From contig CANRWW010000025.1 in the NCBI GenBank assembly GCA_947643665.1, forward strand, positions 1 to 36,374: 36,374 nt of DNA. Reading direction: 5' to 3'. How positions within the stretch are numbered: the first letter of the stretch is position 1; every line of letters starts with the position of its first letter. A program made the position numbers and the translations under genes. Below, piece by piece: positions 1-8,059 of the stretch. Under the pieces are notes generated by a model. That model was not told the DNA's origin. It did no database searches and saw only the letters and a list, made by a program, of their open reading frames with translations. The stretch comes from an uncultured Porphyromonadaceae bacterium. GTDB lineage: Bacteria > Bacteroidota > Bacteroidia > Bacteroidales > Muribaculaceae.

Positions 1-1213
1 CCCATGCGTCCTTGGCTGGACTCCCGTCAAGCTCAGGAACACCGAAAGCGGCCTCAAAGCCTTTGCGAGGCATACCTTTTACAAGACCTAGGCCGGGCGT
101 CTGTCCACCGCCGTAGGTATTAGCCAGCGCATAGACATAACCGTCATCAGCCACACCGACCGAAGCCCAGTTGGCACATCCGCCTTCCGGCACATAAAAT
201 GACTGGTTGACACTCTTGAAATTGCGGGCATCGGCATCGCCTACGGCCACAAACATTGGGTACAGATCAAGAGGCACTCCTGTCAGGCCCTCCTTCTCAC
301 CCATCCATGAGGCGACAGTCTCACCATTGGGCATCTTGCGCAGATATGGGGCGGCGGAAGCATATTTCTTATCGGCTTCGTTGGCAAAAATCATATTGCG
401 GTTGGGACTCCCGCCATCCACCCAGTAGCTCCAGTTTTCTTCAAGGGTGCAGCGGAACGTTGTGGCACGGAAACCGGAATAACCACCGTGGCCGAAATCC
501 TCAATTATCACTACAATCTCCCCGGCATTGGTAATAATTGCCGACGGCATACCGTCTCTACAGCCGCCACGGAAACTTACGCGTTGAGGAGTACTCCACG
601 TGAGACCGTTGTCAAACGAACGGCTTACTTTTATATCCTGCTCGCCGGAACTGGTGAATGTCCCCTCATCCGAAAAATAGCAGTGCACCTCACCGGAAGG
701 AAGCTGGAGGAACGACGGCTCCCATACGCCGTCGCCAAAAAGATGCTGTGCGTCATACACGAAAATCGGTTCGCTCCATGTCTTGCCAAGATCGGTGCTT
801 CTGGTGACACGTATGCCGAATTTGCGATCCTCGGTGTATGGTTCCGTGGGACGCGGATTCAGACCCAGCAGCAGGGTGCCGTCGGCAAGCTGGGTAAAAT
901 CGGGCGAGCCGTAGCCGAACCCCTCGGGATTACGGATAGCAAGTTCGGGGGGAGTCCATGTCTTGCCGTAATCGGAACTGAATGTAAAAGCCACTCCGCC
1001 GGCATATCCACCCATTACCATCAGCCTGCCATCCTGCAGCTGGATCATACGCCCATAGCCTCCGCTGTTAGGAAGCGGCAGGCACCGTGTTGACTGATCC
1101 CAATAAATACGCGACCTGTCGTACGGCTCATGCCTTGCCGCCTGGGTTACGAACGCAAACGCACCAGCACCGATAACTGCCGCAGCGACAAATCTGTTTA
1201 TAATCTTTGACAT
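1..1213 (-). CDS. Secreted sialidase-fold (Asp-box) glycoside hydrolase, paralog 1, 3' end cut by the window edge
   Basis: This reading frame is open from the ATG at 1213 to the window edge, giving 404 codons, so the C-terminus is missing. It has a signal peptide (MSKIINRFVAAAVIGAGAFAF) and then a propeller domain with three Asp boxes: SSDYGKTW, STDLGKTW and SFDNGLTW. It shares with its two upstream paralogs the segments GRMIQLQDGRLM, VWEPSFL, RDGMPSAII and EIVVIIED. At the very edge FGVPELDGSPAKDAW marks the start of the second domain (CBM9/DOMON-like), which is complete in the paralogs. The start lies 16 bp after the stop of the next gene upstream, so the two are probably co-transcribed. 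Automatic annotation would probably say exo-alpha-sialidase. The WEP, RDGM and late Glu pattern reminds me more of GH93 exo-arabinanases, so substrate is open. Confidence 0.85.
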   Translation of the reverse strand, partial: MSKIINRFVAAAVIGAGAFAFVTQAARHEPYDRSRIYWDQSTRCLPLPNSGGYGRMIQLQDGRLMVMGGYAGGVAFTFSSDYGKTWTPPELAIRNPEGFGYGSPDFTQLADGTLLLGLNPRPTEPYTEDRKFGIRVTRSTDLGKTWSEPIFVYDAQHLFGDGVWEPSFLQLPSGEVHCYFSDEGTFTSSGEQDIKVSRSFDNGLTWSTPQRVSFRGGCRDGMPSAIITNAGEIVVIIEDFGHGGYSGFRATTFRCTLEENWSYWVDGGSPNRNMIFANEADKKYASAAPYLRKMPNGETVASWMGEKEGLTGVPLDLYPMFVAVGDADARNFKSVNQSFYVPEGGCANWASVGVADDGYVYALANTYGGGQTPGLGLVKGMPRKGFEAAFGVPELDGSPAKDAW

Positions 1214-1229
1214 AAATGACAATCGAAAT

Positions 1230-3092
1230 TTACTTTATCAATTCTTTTGTTACAACAGCGCCCTGACGGCGGATGTATACCCCGCCACGTGGATTCTTCA
1301 CACGCATCCCCTGCAAATTGTAATATTCAACCGGCCCTGCATTTCCGGCATCTACAACGGGAGCATCAACACCTACCAATTCGCTCGGTACAAGCCGGAA
1401 CTCCGGCCAAGTCCACGACTGGTTGGCTTTTGTATCGGGAATGGCTTCCTTGCGGTGCTCGTTGGCACGGCGGTCTGAAATCTCCACGTTCACACGCATC
1501 GTCTGCTCCACGTTCGGCCCCGACACCCCGAGCGCTTTCCATGGTATGGCTATCTCAAGCATGTAATATGAACGTCCCTGGTTCACCGCATACTGTATCC
1601 CCTCGGGAAGCACATCCACGGCCTTCCACTTGTTGCTCTCACCGGTGGTGAACGTAATTGTGCCGTCCACGTTCAGGAAAAGCCTGTACATGCCAGCCTG
1701 AGGATAGGTGTCGGGGGTATTCTTCATGTCAAGCGTGAGGTATACTCCGTCCTTCTCTATCTGGTCTGTCATTATGGCGTTGTCCTGCACGTAGCTGAAG
1801 AAATAGAGGTTGTCATTGTCATACAGGAAGTCGTGCGTGGAACGGGTGCGGCACTCCTGCCCGAGCACTATCTGCTCGCACTTCTCGGCCGTCCATGTCT
1901 CGCCGGTAAAGGCACCGTCGATTACCGGCGTGCCGAATTCCGCCTTGACATGATCCAGCATGGAGCCTGCAAGCAGGGTGATCTGTGCGCCCTGGTTGGG
2001 GCCGCTCAGCGATCCGAGAGCGAACACCTTGTTGTCAAAGCCCACATTTATGGAGTTCCACAGCGAACGGCTGTCAAGATCGCGCTTGAACGGACGCGTC
2101 ACCTGCATGAAACTGCGGGCATCCTTGCTTCCGACCGCCACGAACATATCCTCGTTGCCTCCGGCGCGTCCACCGGCAAGCCCTTGCCACGATGCAAGCG
2201 TGTATCCCGAGGGGAGCTTGCGGATATAGGGAGCCGCTGACAGCGCACCCTTGTCGGTCTCGTTGGCGAAAATCATATTCCTTTTTGGGCTGCTGCCGCT
2301 TACCCAGCAGTCATGCCAGTTCTCCTCCACGCTGCATCGCATGGTTGTGGCACGGAAACCGTGGTATCCCGGATGGCCGTTGTCCTCCACGATTACCACG
2401 ATCTCCCCGGCATCGGTGATTATGGCCGACGGCATGCCGTCGCGCGAGTTGGCACGGAAAGTCACACGCTCCGGATCACCCCACGTCAATCCTTTGTCAA
2501 AGGAACGGCACATGGAGATCTCCTGCTCGCCGCTTGTCGTATAAGGGTGCTCGTTTGCGAAGTAGCAGTGCACCTCGCCGTCGGGCATCTCAAGGAACGA
2601 TGGTTCCCAACAACCGTCCTCCCCCTTGTGGCTCGCATCGTAGATGTATATGGGGCCTTCCCAAGTCTCGCCGTTGTCGGTGGAACGCATGGCGCGGATG
2701 CCGAACTTGCGGTCTTCGCTGTAGGGAGAACCCGGACGCGGGTTGTATCCTACCAGAATAGTCCCGTCCGACAACTGTACCAAGTCCGGCACGGCATTCC
2801 CCACCTTGTCGGGATTGGGAGCGATCAGCTGCGGGGATGTCCAGTTTTTTCCGTTGTCGCTGCTATAGCACACCTTTATGCCCGACGGGCCGTAGGATTC
2901 CGCCGCCGCCATAAGACGGCCGTCCTGCAATGTGATAAGACGCGAATAGTTGCCCGATTGGAAAATTACTTTCTGCGTGGCGACATCCCACAGCAGACGC
3001 GGATATTCATAAGGAGCATGATAGCGCGCACCGGCTCCGAACGCAACCGACATAACAGCCGCCAGACCTAATATTTTTTTCAATCCTTTCAT
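1230..3092 (-). CDS. Secreted sialidase-fold glycoside hydrolase, paralog 2, with CBM9-like domain and C-terminal tag
   Basis: The 620-aa product has a signal peptide at about 1-22 and a six-bladed propeller at about 25-385. Asp boxes lie at 77-84 (SSDNGKNW), 137-144 (STDNGETW) and 197-204 (SFDKGLTW). Candidate acidic catalytic residues, conserved in all three paralogs, are E163 (CWEP), E181 (FANE) and E236 (VIVED). R51 sits where sialidases carry the RIP motif. Residues about 395-575 form a beta-sandwich resembling CBM9/DOMON domains (GTPVIDGAF...W, then FLYDNDNLYFFSYV). The last 30 residues form a tag (YYNLQGMRV, GGVYIRRQG) that may be a sorting or anchoring signal. It is second of a three-gene tandem series, 48 bp after paralog 3. 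The family is GH33-like by fold and GH93-like by motif pattern; substrate specificity is not shown by the sequence. Confidence 0.87.
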   Translation of the reverse strand: MKGLKKILGLAAVMSVAFGAGARYHAPYEYPRLLWDVATQKVIFQSGNYSRLITLQDGRLMAAAESYGPSGIKVCYSSDNGKNWTSPQLIAPNPDKVGNAVPDLVQLSDGTILVGYNPRPGSPYSEDRKFGIRAMRSTDNGETWEGPIYIYDASHKGEDGCWEPSFLEMPDGEVHCYFANEHPYTTSGEQEISMCRSFDKGLTWGDPERVTFRANSRDGMPSAIITDAGEIVVIVEDNGHPGYHGFRATTMRCSVEENWHDCWVSGSSPKRNMIFANETDKGALSAAPYIRKLPSGYTLASWQGLAGGRAGGNEDMFVAVGSKDARSFMQVTRPFKRDLDSRSLWNSINVGFDNKVFALGSLSGPNQGAQITLLAGSMLDHVKAEFGTPVIDGAFTGETWTAEKCEQIVLGQECRTRSTHDFLYDNDNLYFFSYVQDNAIMTDQIEKDGVYLTLDMKNTPDTYPQAGMYRLFLNVDGTITFTTGESNKWKAVDVLPEGIQYAVNQGRSYYMLEIAIPWKALGVSGPNVEQTMRVNVEISDRRANEHRKEAIPDTKANQSWTWPEFRLVPSELVGVDAPVVDAGNAGPVEYYNLQGMRVKNPRGGVYIRRQGAVVTKELIK

Positions 3093-3140
3093 ATTTCAGA
3101 TTTTTGTTGCTTTATACAGACATAATACCGTGAACACCAT

Positions 3141-5006
3141 TTAGGGGATCACCACCTTCTCGGCAACATTGCCTTTCCGGCGCACGAAGATCCCACCTTT
3201 GGGATTGTTCACCTTCATTCCCTGAAGATTAAAATACTCCTCGGGCATGTCTACAGAACCCGCCGGAGTCATCTCCACACCTTCTATGCCACCGGTCTCC
3301 TTCGGCACGAGATTGAACAGCGGCCATGTATATGACGAATATGAATGCGCCTCGGGAATGACCTCGAAACGGTAACCGTCGGGACGTATGTCGCGAACCT
3401 CCACATTCACACGCATGTCGCGTCCCACGGGAGCGCTGTCCAAACCAAGCACTTTCCAGGGTATCGCCACCTCAAGCATGTAATAGTTCTTCTGCACCTT
3501 GGCGACATACTCCACTCCCTCTGCGGTCGCTTCATGGAATTCGCCACCTTCACCATAAGCGAATTCAGCCTTTCCGTTGGTATTGAGGAAAAACGTATAT
3601 ATGCCTTTCTGAGGAGACGTATCGCTCACATTGTCAACGTCTATGCTCAGCTGCACCCCGTCGTTCACCTCCGCGTCGGAGACCAGCGTGCGGTCTATGA
3701 CGTAGCTTACGAAATACAGGTTGTCCTCGTCGTAAAGGAAGTCGTGGTTGGAACGGTTCCGGAAATACTGCCCCATAAGCACCTGTGTGGCATTCTTGCA
3801 TGTCCACTCCTCCTTGGTGAAACTACCGTTGATCACCGGAGTGCCGTAGTTGGCCTTGAACCCGCGCACCGCATTGCCCCGCATTATGTTTATGCTGTTG
3901 GAGCCGCCGATGGAAGCCACAGCGAACACCGTGTTGTCAAACCCCACAGCCACTGAGTTCCAATGGGCATGCTCGTCGGCATTCACATTGAAAGGCTGGG
4001 ACAATTGACCTATGTTCCTGCCATCCCTGTCGCCCACACCCACATACATGTCATATCTGTCCTGAGGCCAGTTCTTGCGCCCCCAGAAATCGCCCATCCA
4101 TGAAGCAAGTATCTCTCCAGATGGGAGCTTGCGCATGTAGGGTGCAGCAGACACGTAATTCTTGTCATCGTCGTTGGCAAAGATCATGTCGCGACGGTCG
4201 CTGTCGCCGCTCACCCAGCAATCCTCCCAGTTCTGTTCAAGCGTGCACCGCATGGTAGTGGCACGGAAACCGTGGTATCCCGGATGGCCGTTGTCCTCCA
4301 CAATGACCACTATCTCACCGTTGTCGGTAAGCACCGGCACCGGCATGCCGTCGCGCGAGCCCTCGCGGTACGACACCCTTACAGGATCCGTCCATGTAAG
4401 CCCCTTGTCAAACGAGCGGCACATGGAAATCTCCTGGTCGCCGTTGTCCCCCGTATACGGATGCTCGTTAGCGAAATAGCAATGAAGCTCCCCCGATGGA
4501 AGCTCAAGGAAAGCAGGTTCCCAGCATCCCTCATACCCGCGATGACCCGCATCGTATATGTATATGGGATCGCTCCAGCTCTCGCCGTTGTCGGTGGAAC
4601 GCACGCAGCGTATGCCGAAATGCCTCTCCTCGCTCCAAGGCTCGCTCGGGCGCGGATTGTAGCACACAAGGATAGTCCCGTCGGCAAGCTGTATCATGTC
4701 GGGCACCGCAACCGGCACCCCGTTGCCATGCCCAGCCACAGTCTCATAGTCTAGCCAGGTATAGCCGTTGTCGCTGCTGTAAGCCACGGTTATTCCACTG
4801 TATGCGCCGTAGGTCTCTGCGACAGCCATCAGACGACCGTCCTGCAAAGGGATTATGCGGCCATAGTTGCCGGCCTCGAATATTGTCTTGCGACTGGTAA
4901 GATCCCACATGATACGCGTCACATCCAACGGTTCATGATATTCCGCCACTGCGGACAATGGCATTACACCCAACGCCGCCGCAATGATGATATTGTTTGA
5001 TTTCAT
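3141..5006 (-). CDS. Secreted sialidase-fold glycoside hydrolase, paralog 3, first gene of the trio
   Basis: The 621-aa product shares its whole architecture with the neighbouring paralog. It has a signal peptide at 1-21 and Asp boxes at 77-84 (SSDNGYTW), 137-144 (STDNGESW) and about 198-205 (SFDKGLTW). The conserved acids are E163 in CWEP, E181 in FANE and E237 in VIVED. A CBM9/DOMON-like sandwich starts near NYGTPVINGSF, and the C-terminal tag contains YFNLQGMKV and GGIFVRRKG. Its N-terminal motif GRIIPLQDGRLM is the closest of the three to a sialidase RIP motif but has an extra residue. It opens the trio behind its own putative promoter (5063-5093) and after a hairpin that may end the susCD transcript. 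Tandem duplication inside a PUL usually reflects splitting of linkage specificity; that is inference here. Confidence 0.87.
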   Translation of the reverse strand: MKSNNIIIAAALGVMPLSAVAEYHEPLDVTRIMWDLTSRKTIFEAGNYGRIIPLQDGRLMAVAETYGAYSGITVAYSSDNGYTWLDYETVAGHGNGVPVAVPDMIQLADGTILVCYNPRPSEPWSEERHFGIRCVRSTDNGESWSDPIYIYDAGHRGYEGCWEPAFLELPSGELHCYFANEHPYTGDNGDQEISMCRSFDKGLTWTDPVRVSYREGSRDGMPVPVLTDNGEIVVIVEDNGHPGYHGFRATTMRCTLEQNWEDCWVSGDSDRRDMIFANDDDKNYVSAAPYMRKLPSGEILASWMGDFWGRKNWPQDRYDMYVGVGDRDGRNIGQLSQPFNVNADEHAHWNSVAVGFDNTVFAVASIGGSNSINIMRGNAVRGFKANYGTPVINGSFTKEEWTCKNATQVLMGQYFRNRSNHDFLYDEDNLYFVSYVIDRTLVSDAEVNDGVQLSIDVDNVSDTSPQKGIYTFFLNTNGKAEFAYGEGGEFHEATAEGVEYVAKVQKNYYMLEVAIPWKVLGLDSAPVGRDMRVNVEVRDIRPDGYRFEVIPEAHSYSSYTWPLFNLVPKETGGIEGVEMTPAGSVDMPEEYFNLQGMKVNNPKGGIFVRRKGNVAEKVVIP

Positions 5007-5062
5007 GGTTTGTTATCGTATTTGCACACGCATGCATCTGTTGCCTGTGCGTCATTTCAAAT

Positions 5063-5093
5063 CAAAGTTAGCTAAAAGACCGGAAACTGCGAA
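5063..5093 (-). promoter_or_regulatory. Putative Bacteroidetes promoter for the hydrolase trio
   Basis: On the minus strand TTCG (5093-5090), a 19-nt spacer and TAACTTTG (5070-5063) match the Bacteroides pattern TTTG-N19-21-TAnnTTTG, with the -7 box perfect and the -33 box three of four. Transcription would start about 50 nt before the ATG at 5006. It lies downstream of the hairpin at 5184-5231, so the trio could be expressed independently of susCD. Confidence 0.55.
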
Positions 5094-5183
5094 CTGATCC
5101 GCACGGTTTATGATATTGTCTTAAATTTTTCCAAAAAGGATTTAGAGGAGAATACGGACAAATGGCCATACGTAAGGATACAG

Positions 5184-5231
5184 CGAGGGTGTTGCAGAGC
5201 GGGCCACAGCCTTTACCCTGCAACACCCTCG
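5184..5231 (-). terminator. 13-bp perfect hairpin between the surface lipoprotein gene and the hydrolase trio
   Basis: The arms 5184-5196 (cgagggtgttgca) and 5219-5231 are perfect complements around a 22-nt loop. The hairpin starts 33 bp after the stop at 5264. No T-run follows on the minus strand, so it may be a weak terminator or an RNA-stabilising 3' end that favours susCD message over the downstream hydrolase genes. Confidence 0.6.
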
Positions 5232-5263
5232 TAGTTTATCGGAAATTTCCTGTCAGGAGTGAA

Positions 5264-6271
5264 TTATTTCACCGTGACAGTCACCTTGCAGATAGCCTCC
5301 ACAGTAATTGCGGGATTGTCAGCATGGGAGGTCACGAAACGGTAGGTTACGGGGGAAGTGAAGTCAACCGGAGTACCAGATACCTGCTCCTCGTCGCCGA
5401 TGAATACCTTCTCAGTAGCGGGATCATTGAGTGTGAACTCCGGAGCCACTGCAGTCAGATCGGTACCCGCCGGCACCTCCATGTCAATGACGTATGTCGA
5501 ATAATCATATTCGTTTCTCTCTACCTTTCCGGTAACACCCGCAAGTTTGAAAGATTTGAACTCACCGTAATATAGGGTATACAGACGATAATCCCGCACA
5601 CCTCCCGATCCTGCCGTGGAACGGATATCAAAAACTTTGGCAAGGTCATACTTCGTGGTAGAGGTATTTTGCTTATACTCGTCGTCAGAAGCACCTGCCT
5701 CTTTCAATTTCACCGTGGCAGAAGGAGAGTCCTGGTAAATTGCAAGACGCTGGTTGCGGAGAGACAGGTTGACATCTTTCTTATTATAACGCACCTTACG
5801 GGGCAACGCTATTCTCCAGTCGGTCTCGTTCATCAGCTCCGCATATACCTCGTTGATATTAAGCACACTGACAGTCACATCCTTTATGGTGTTCACATCA
5901 TCCGTAACAGTCACCCATACAGATGTCGTATCACTCAGTATGGAATTTCCCGCATCCTCATGGTTGGTCGCCACACATACCACATGGTAAACACCCGGTT
6001 TGGGATATGCATAAGTCAGAAGGCCTTTATTTACAACCAGACCGGAATTTGCCTCAGTCCGCAATTCATAATCATGGTTCTCGTCGCCGGGATATACCAC
6101 CACATTGTCTGCATTGCCGATAAAACGCAATTGCATGGACTCGTTCACTTCATAATGGTATTTGTCCACAGAGATCGCCGCTGTAGGCTGTGTCGCCTCC
6201 TTGTCATCGCATGACGCGAACATCGCAGCAACACCTGCCAGCAGCATTATGGGATATTTTGTTATCTTCAT
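5264..6271 (-). CDS. Surface lipoprotein in SusE/SusF position (PKD-like plus DUF5018-like domains)
   Basis: I chose the ATG at 6271 because it gives a clean lipoprotein signal (MKITKYPIMLLAGVAAMFASC, lipobox FASC, Cys21). An ATG at 6301 would add ten residues. The 335-aa product has an N-terminal PKD-like beta-sandwich (about 30-125, ending SVWVTVTDD) and a C-terminal segment of DUF5018 style (VPAGTDLTAVAPEFTLNDPA...VDFTSPVTYRFVTSHAD). Its place directly after SusD is typical of surface glycan-binding proteins, which hold the polysaccharide at the outer membrane and pass it to the SusCD complex. No sequence motif identifies the ligand. The gap to the SusD-like gene is 48 bp from this start, which suggests one transcript. 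Confidence 0.8.
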   Translation of the reverse strand: MKITKYPIMLLAGVAAMFASCDDKEATQPTAAISVDKYHYEVNESMQLRFIGNADNVVVYPGDENHDYELRTEANSGLVVNKGLLTYAYPKPGVYHVVCVATNHEDAGNSILSDTTSVWVTVTDDVNTIKDVTVSVLNINEVYAELMNETDWRIALPRKVRYNKKDVNLSLRNQRLAIYQDSPSATVKLKEAGASDDEYKQNTSTTKYDLAKVFDIRSTAGSGGVRDYRLYTLYYGEFKSFKLAGVTGKVERNEYDYSTYVIDMEVPAGTDLTAVAPEFTLNDPATEKVFIGDEEQVSGTPVDFTSPVTYRFVTSHADNPAITVEAICKVTVTVK

Positions 6272-6319
6272 TGTCTGAATTTCGAAATTAACAATTGTCA
6301 ATTACTAATCGCTCATTGA

Positions 6320-8038
6320 TTAATAGCCGGGGTTCTGTGTCACTACACCGTTGGATATGTCGATCTCGGTCTGAGGTATGGGGAAGATCTCGTTCACACC
6401 CTCGCGGAACAGCTGCCCGCGGTGATTGATCACATCGCTCGCATAAGCATGGATCATAGCCGCCGCACGACCCTGGCGCACGATATCAAAGAACCGATCC
6501 CACTCAAAGGCCAATTCCATGCGGCGCTCTTTCCATATAGCATCGCGGAGATAACCGTAGCCGCCGGCCGGGGTATTGAAATTGCGATTGTTGATCTTGC
6601 CTACCTGGGTCTGGTTCGCATTGAGCTGTACAAGAGCTTCCTGAGGACGGCCGCTCTCATTCAGGGCTTCTGCATACGTCAGGACTGCCTCCGCATAACG
6701 GAGCACACGGCGGTTTTTGCCGGAGTCATCGGTGTAGGTAGGCTGATCCATCTTCGGAGTCCACCATTTCAGAGGAGACCAGTTGCCGGGACCGTTTGCC
6801 ACGCCCGATCCGTCGGGCGTCTGGTCATTATGCGTTTTTACGAAAGTGCGGCGCACATCGGTGCCGAAAATCACCTCAAGACGTTTTTCCGTGGTCTTGA
6901 GCGCCGGATTCCAATCGGCCCCGAAAAGTTTCCAGTATATTCCTGTACCTTCGTTTGTATCTCCTCCGGTACCGTCGCCGCTCTCTTTGAACACTATTTC
7001 CCATACTGATCCGGAACAGAACTCGCCTGCAATGTAGAACTGTTCGTAATATTCAATCGGATTGCCATAAGAATCCTCATAATCCAAGCGGTATGCATTA
7101 CCCATGGCAGGGCATTGATCGTCAAGAGTTTCCGGTGTCTCATTCTCGGCCATAGCCCATAATGGCTTGAACCACAATTTCTCACGAAGTGTTTCCCAAT
7201 CTGTGTCGGGATAACGTTCGTCAAATTTCAGCATCTGGCCGAATGTCATGGATTTTTTTGCTACAAAATAGTCGCCTATTTCGGCACATTGCTGCCATTT
7301 GACGGAACCGTCGCCCGGTTTGGCCTGATACATCAGGACCTTCATCAGAAGAGCCGCGCACGCGCCTGCACCCACCTTGCCGGCATTGCCGTCGGTAAAA
7401 CGCACCGGAAGCATGATCAGCGCCTCACGGAGATCTTTCTCTATATAGGCATAGCAATCCTCAATAGAGGAACGGGGCACTACAAGTTTGTCTACGCTCT
7501 CAACCTCAGGACGGATAGGCACACCTCCGAACGTACGCACCAAATTGAAATAGAAATAGGCACGGAGGAATTTAGCCTGTCCATAGATATAACGCACGTT
7601 ACGGAAATCATCCGTCTCATGATTGGAAAGGCGCACACGGTCCACATTGGCGATCACCTGGTTCACACGGTGGATAGCCTTATAATATATCTCCCAGCGG
7701 TTAAGTATATAGGGGTTTGAAGTGTTGAACTGGAAGTTCACCAGCTGCCCCATATGCGAGGTAAGCCCTTCGTCGTTGCCGACCATATCGTCGCCGCAAG
7801 CCTCCCCGAACCGCCAATCGGTATCCTGCATTGCATCTGACTGGAGAATGTCATAAGTTGCATTGAGAGCTGCCTGCAATTTGTAAGTAGTGTCGTAATA
7901 ATTCTTGTCGATGCTGTTTCCCTTAACTGGCTCATCAAGGAAATCGTTGCAGCCGGTAAGCGCAAGCGAACTTGCTGCCAAAGCCACTGCCGACATGAAG
8001 CCGAGAGCTTTGCGGGTTGATTTCTTATATATGTTCAT
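6320..8038 (-). CDS. RagB/SusD family outer-membrane lipoprotein
   Basis: The 572-aa product starts with a lipoprotein signal ending SSLALTGC (Cys30), followed by NDFLDEPVKGNSIDKNYYDT, the usual start of a SusD N-terminal domain. Helical TPR-like segments follow, including YGQAKFLRAYFYFNLVRTFGGVPI. The C-terminal SusD domain ends with the characteristic EGVNEIFPIPQTEIDISNG and closes in QNPGY. SusD proteins form the hinged lid over the SusC channel and capture oligosaccharide at the cell surface. The gene lies 21 bp or slightly more after the SusC-like gene on the same strand, so the two are surely one operon. Confidence 0.96.
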   Translation of the reverse strand: MNIYKKSTRKALGFMSAVALAASSLALTGCNDFLDEPVKGNSIDKNYYDTTYKLQAALNATYDILQSDAMQDTDWRFGEACGDDMVGNDEGLTSHMGQLVNFQFNTSNPYILNRWEIYYKAIHRVNQVIANVDRVRLSNHETDDFRNVRYIYGQAKFLRAYFYFNLVRTFGGVPIRPEVESVDKLVVPRSSIEDCYAYIEKDLREALIMLPVRFTDGNAGKVGAGACAALLMKVLMYQAKPGDGSVKWQQCAEIGDYFVAKKSMTFGQMLKFDERYPDTDWETLREKLWFKPLWAMAENETPETLDDQCPAMGNAYRLDYEDSYGNPIEYYEQFYIAGEFCSGSVWEIVFKESGDGTGGDTNEGTGIYWKLFGADWNPALKTTEKRLEVIFGTDVRRTFVKTHNDQTPDGSGVANGPGNWSPLKWWTPKMDQPTYTDDSGKNRRVLRYAEAVLTYAEALNESGRPQEALVQLNANQTQVGKINNRNFNTPAGGYGYLRDAIWKERRMELAFEWDRFFDIVRQGRAAAMIHAYASDVINHRGQLFREGVNEIFPIPQTEIDISNGVVTQNPGY

Positions 8039-8059
8039 AACAGTGATGTCTTTGATGGA

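Noticed and set aside
3345-3956. 203-aa plus-strand open frame within the hydrolase trio
   Set aside because: It is antisense to the CBM9-like domain of paralog 3 and shows no motif.
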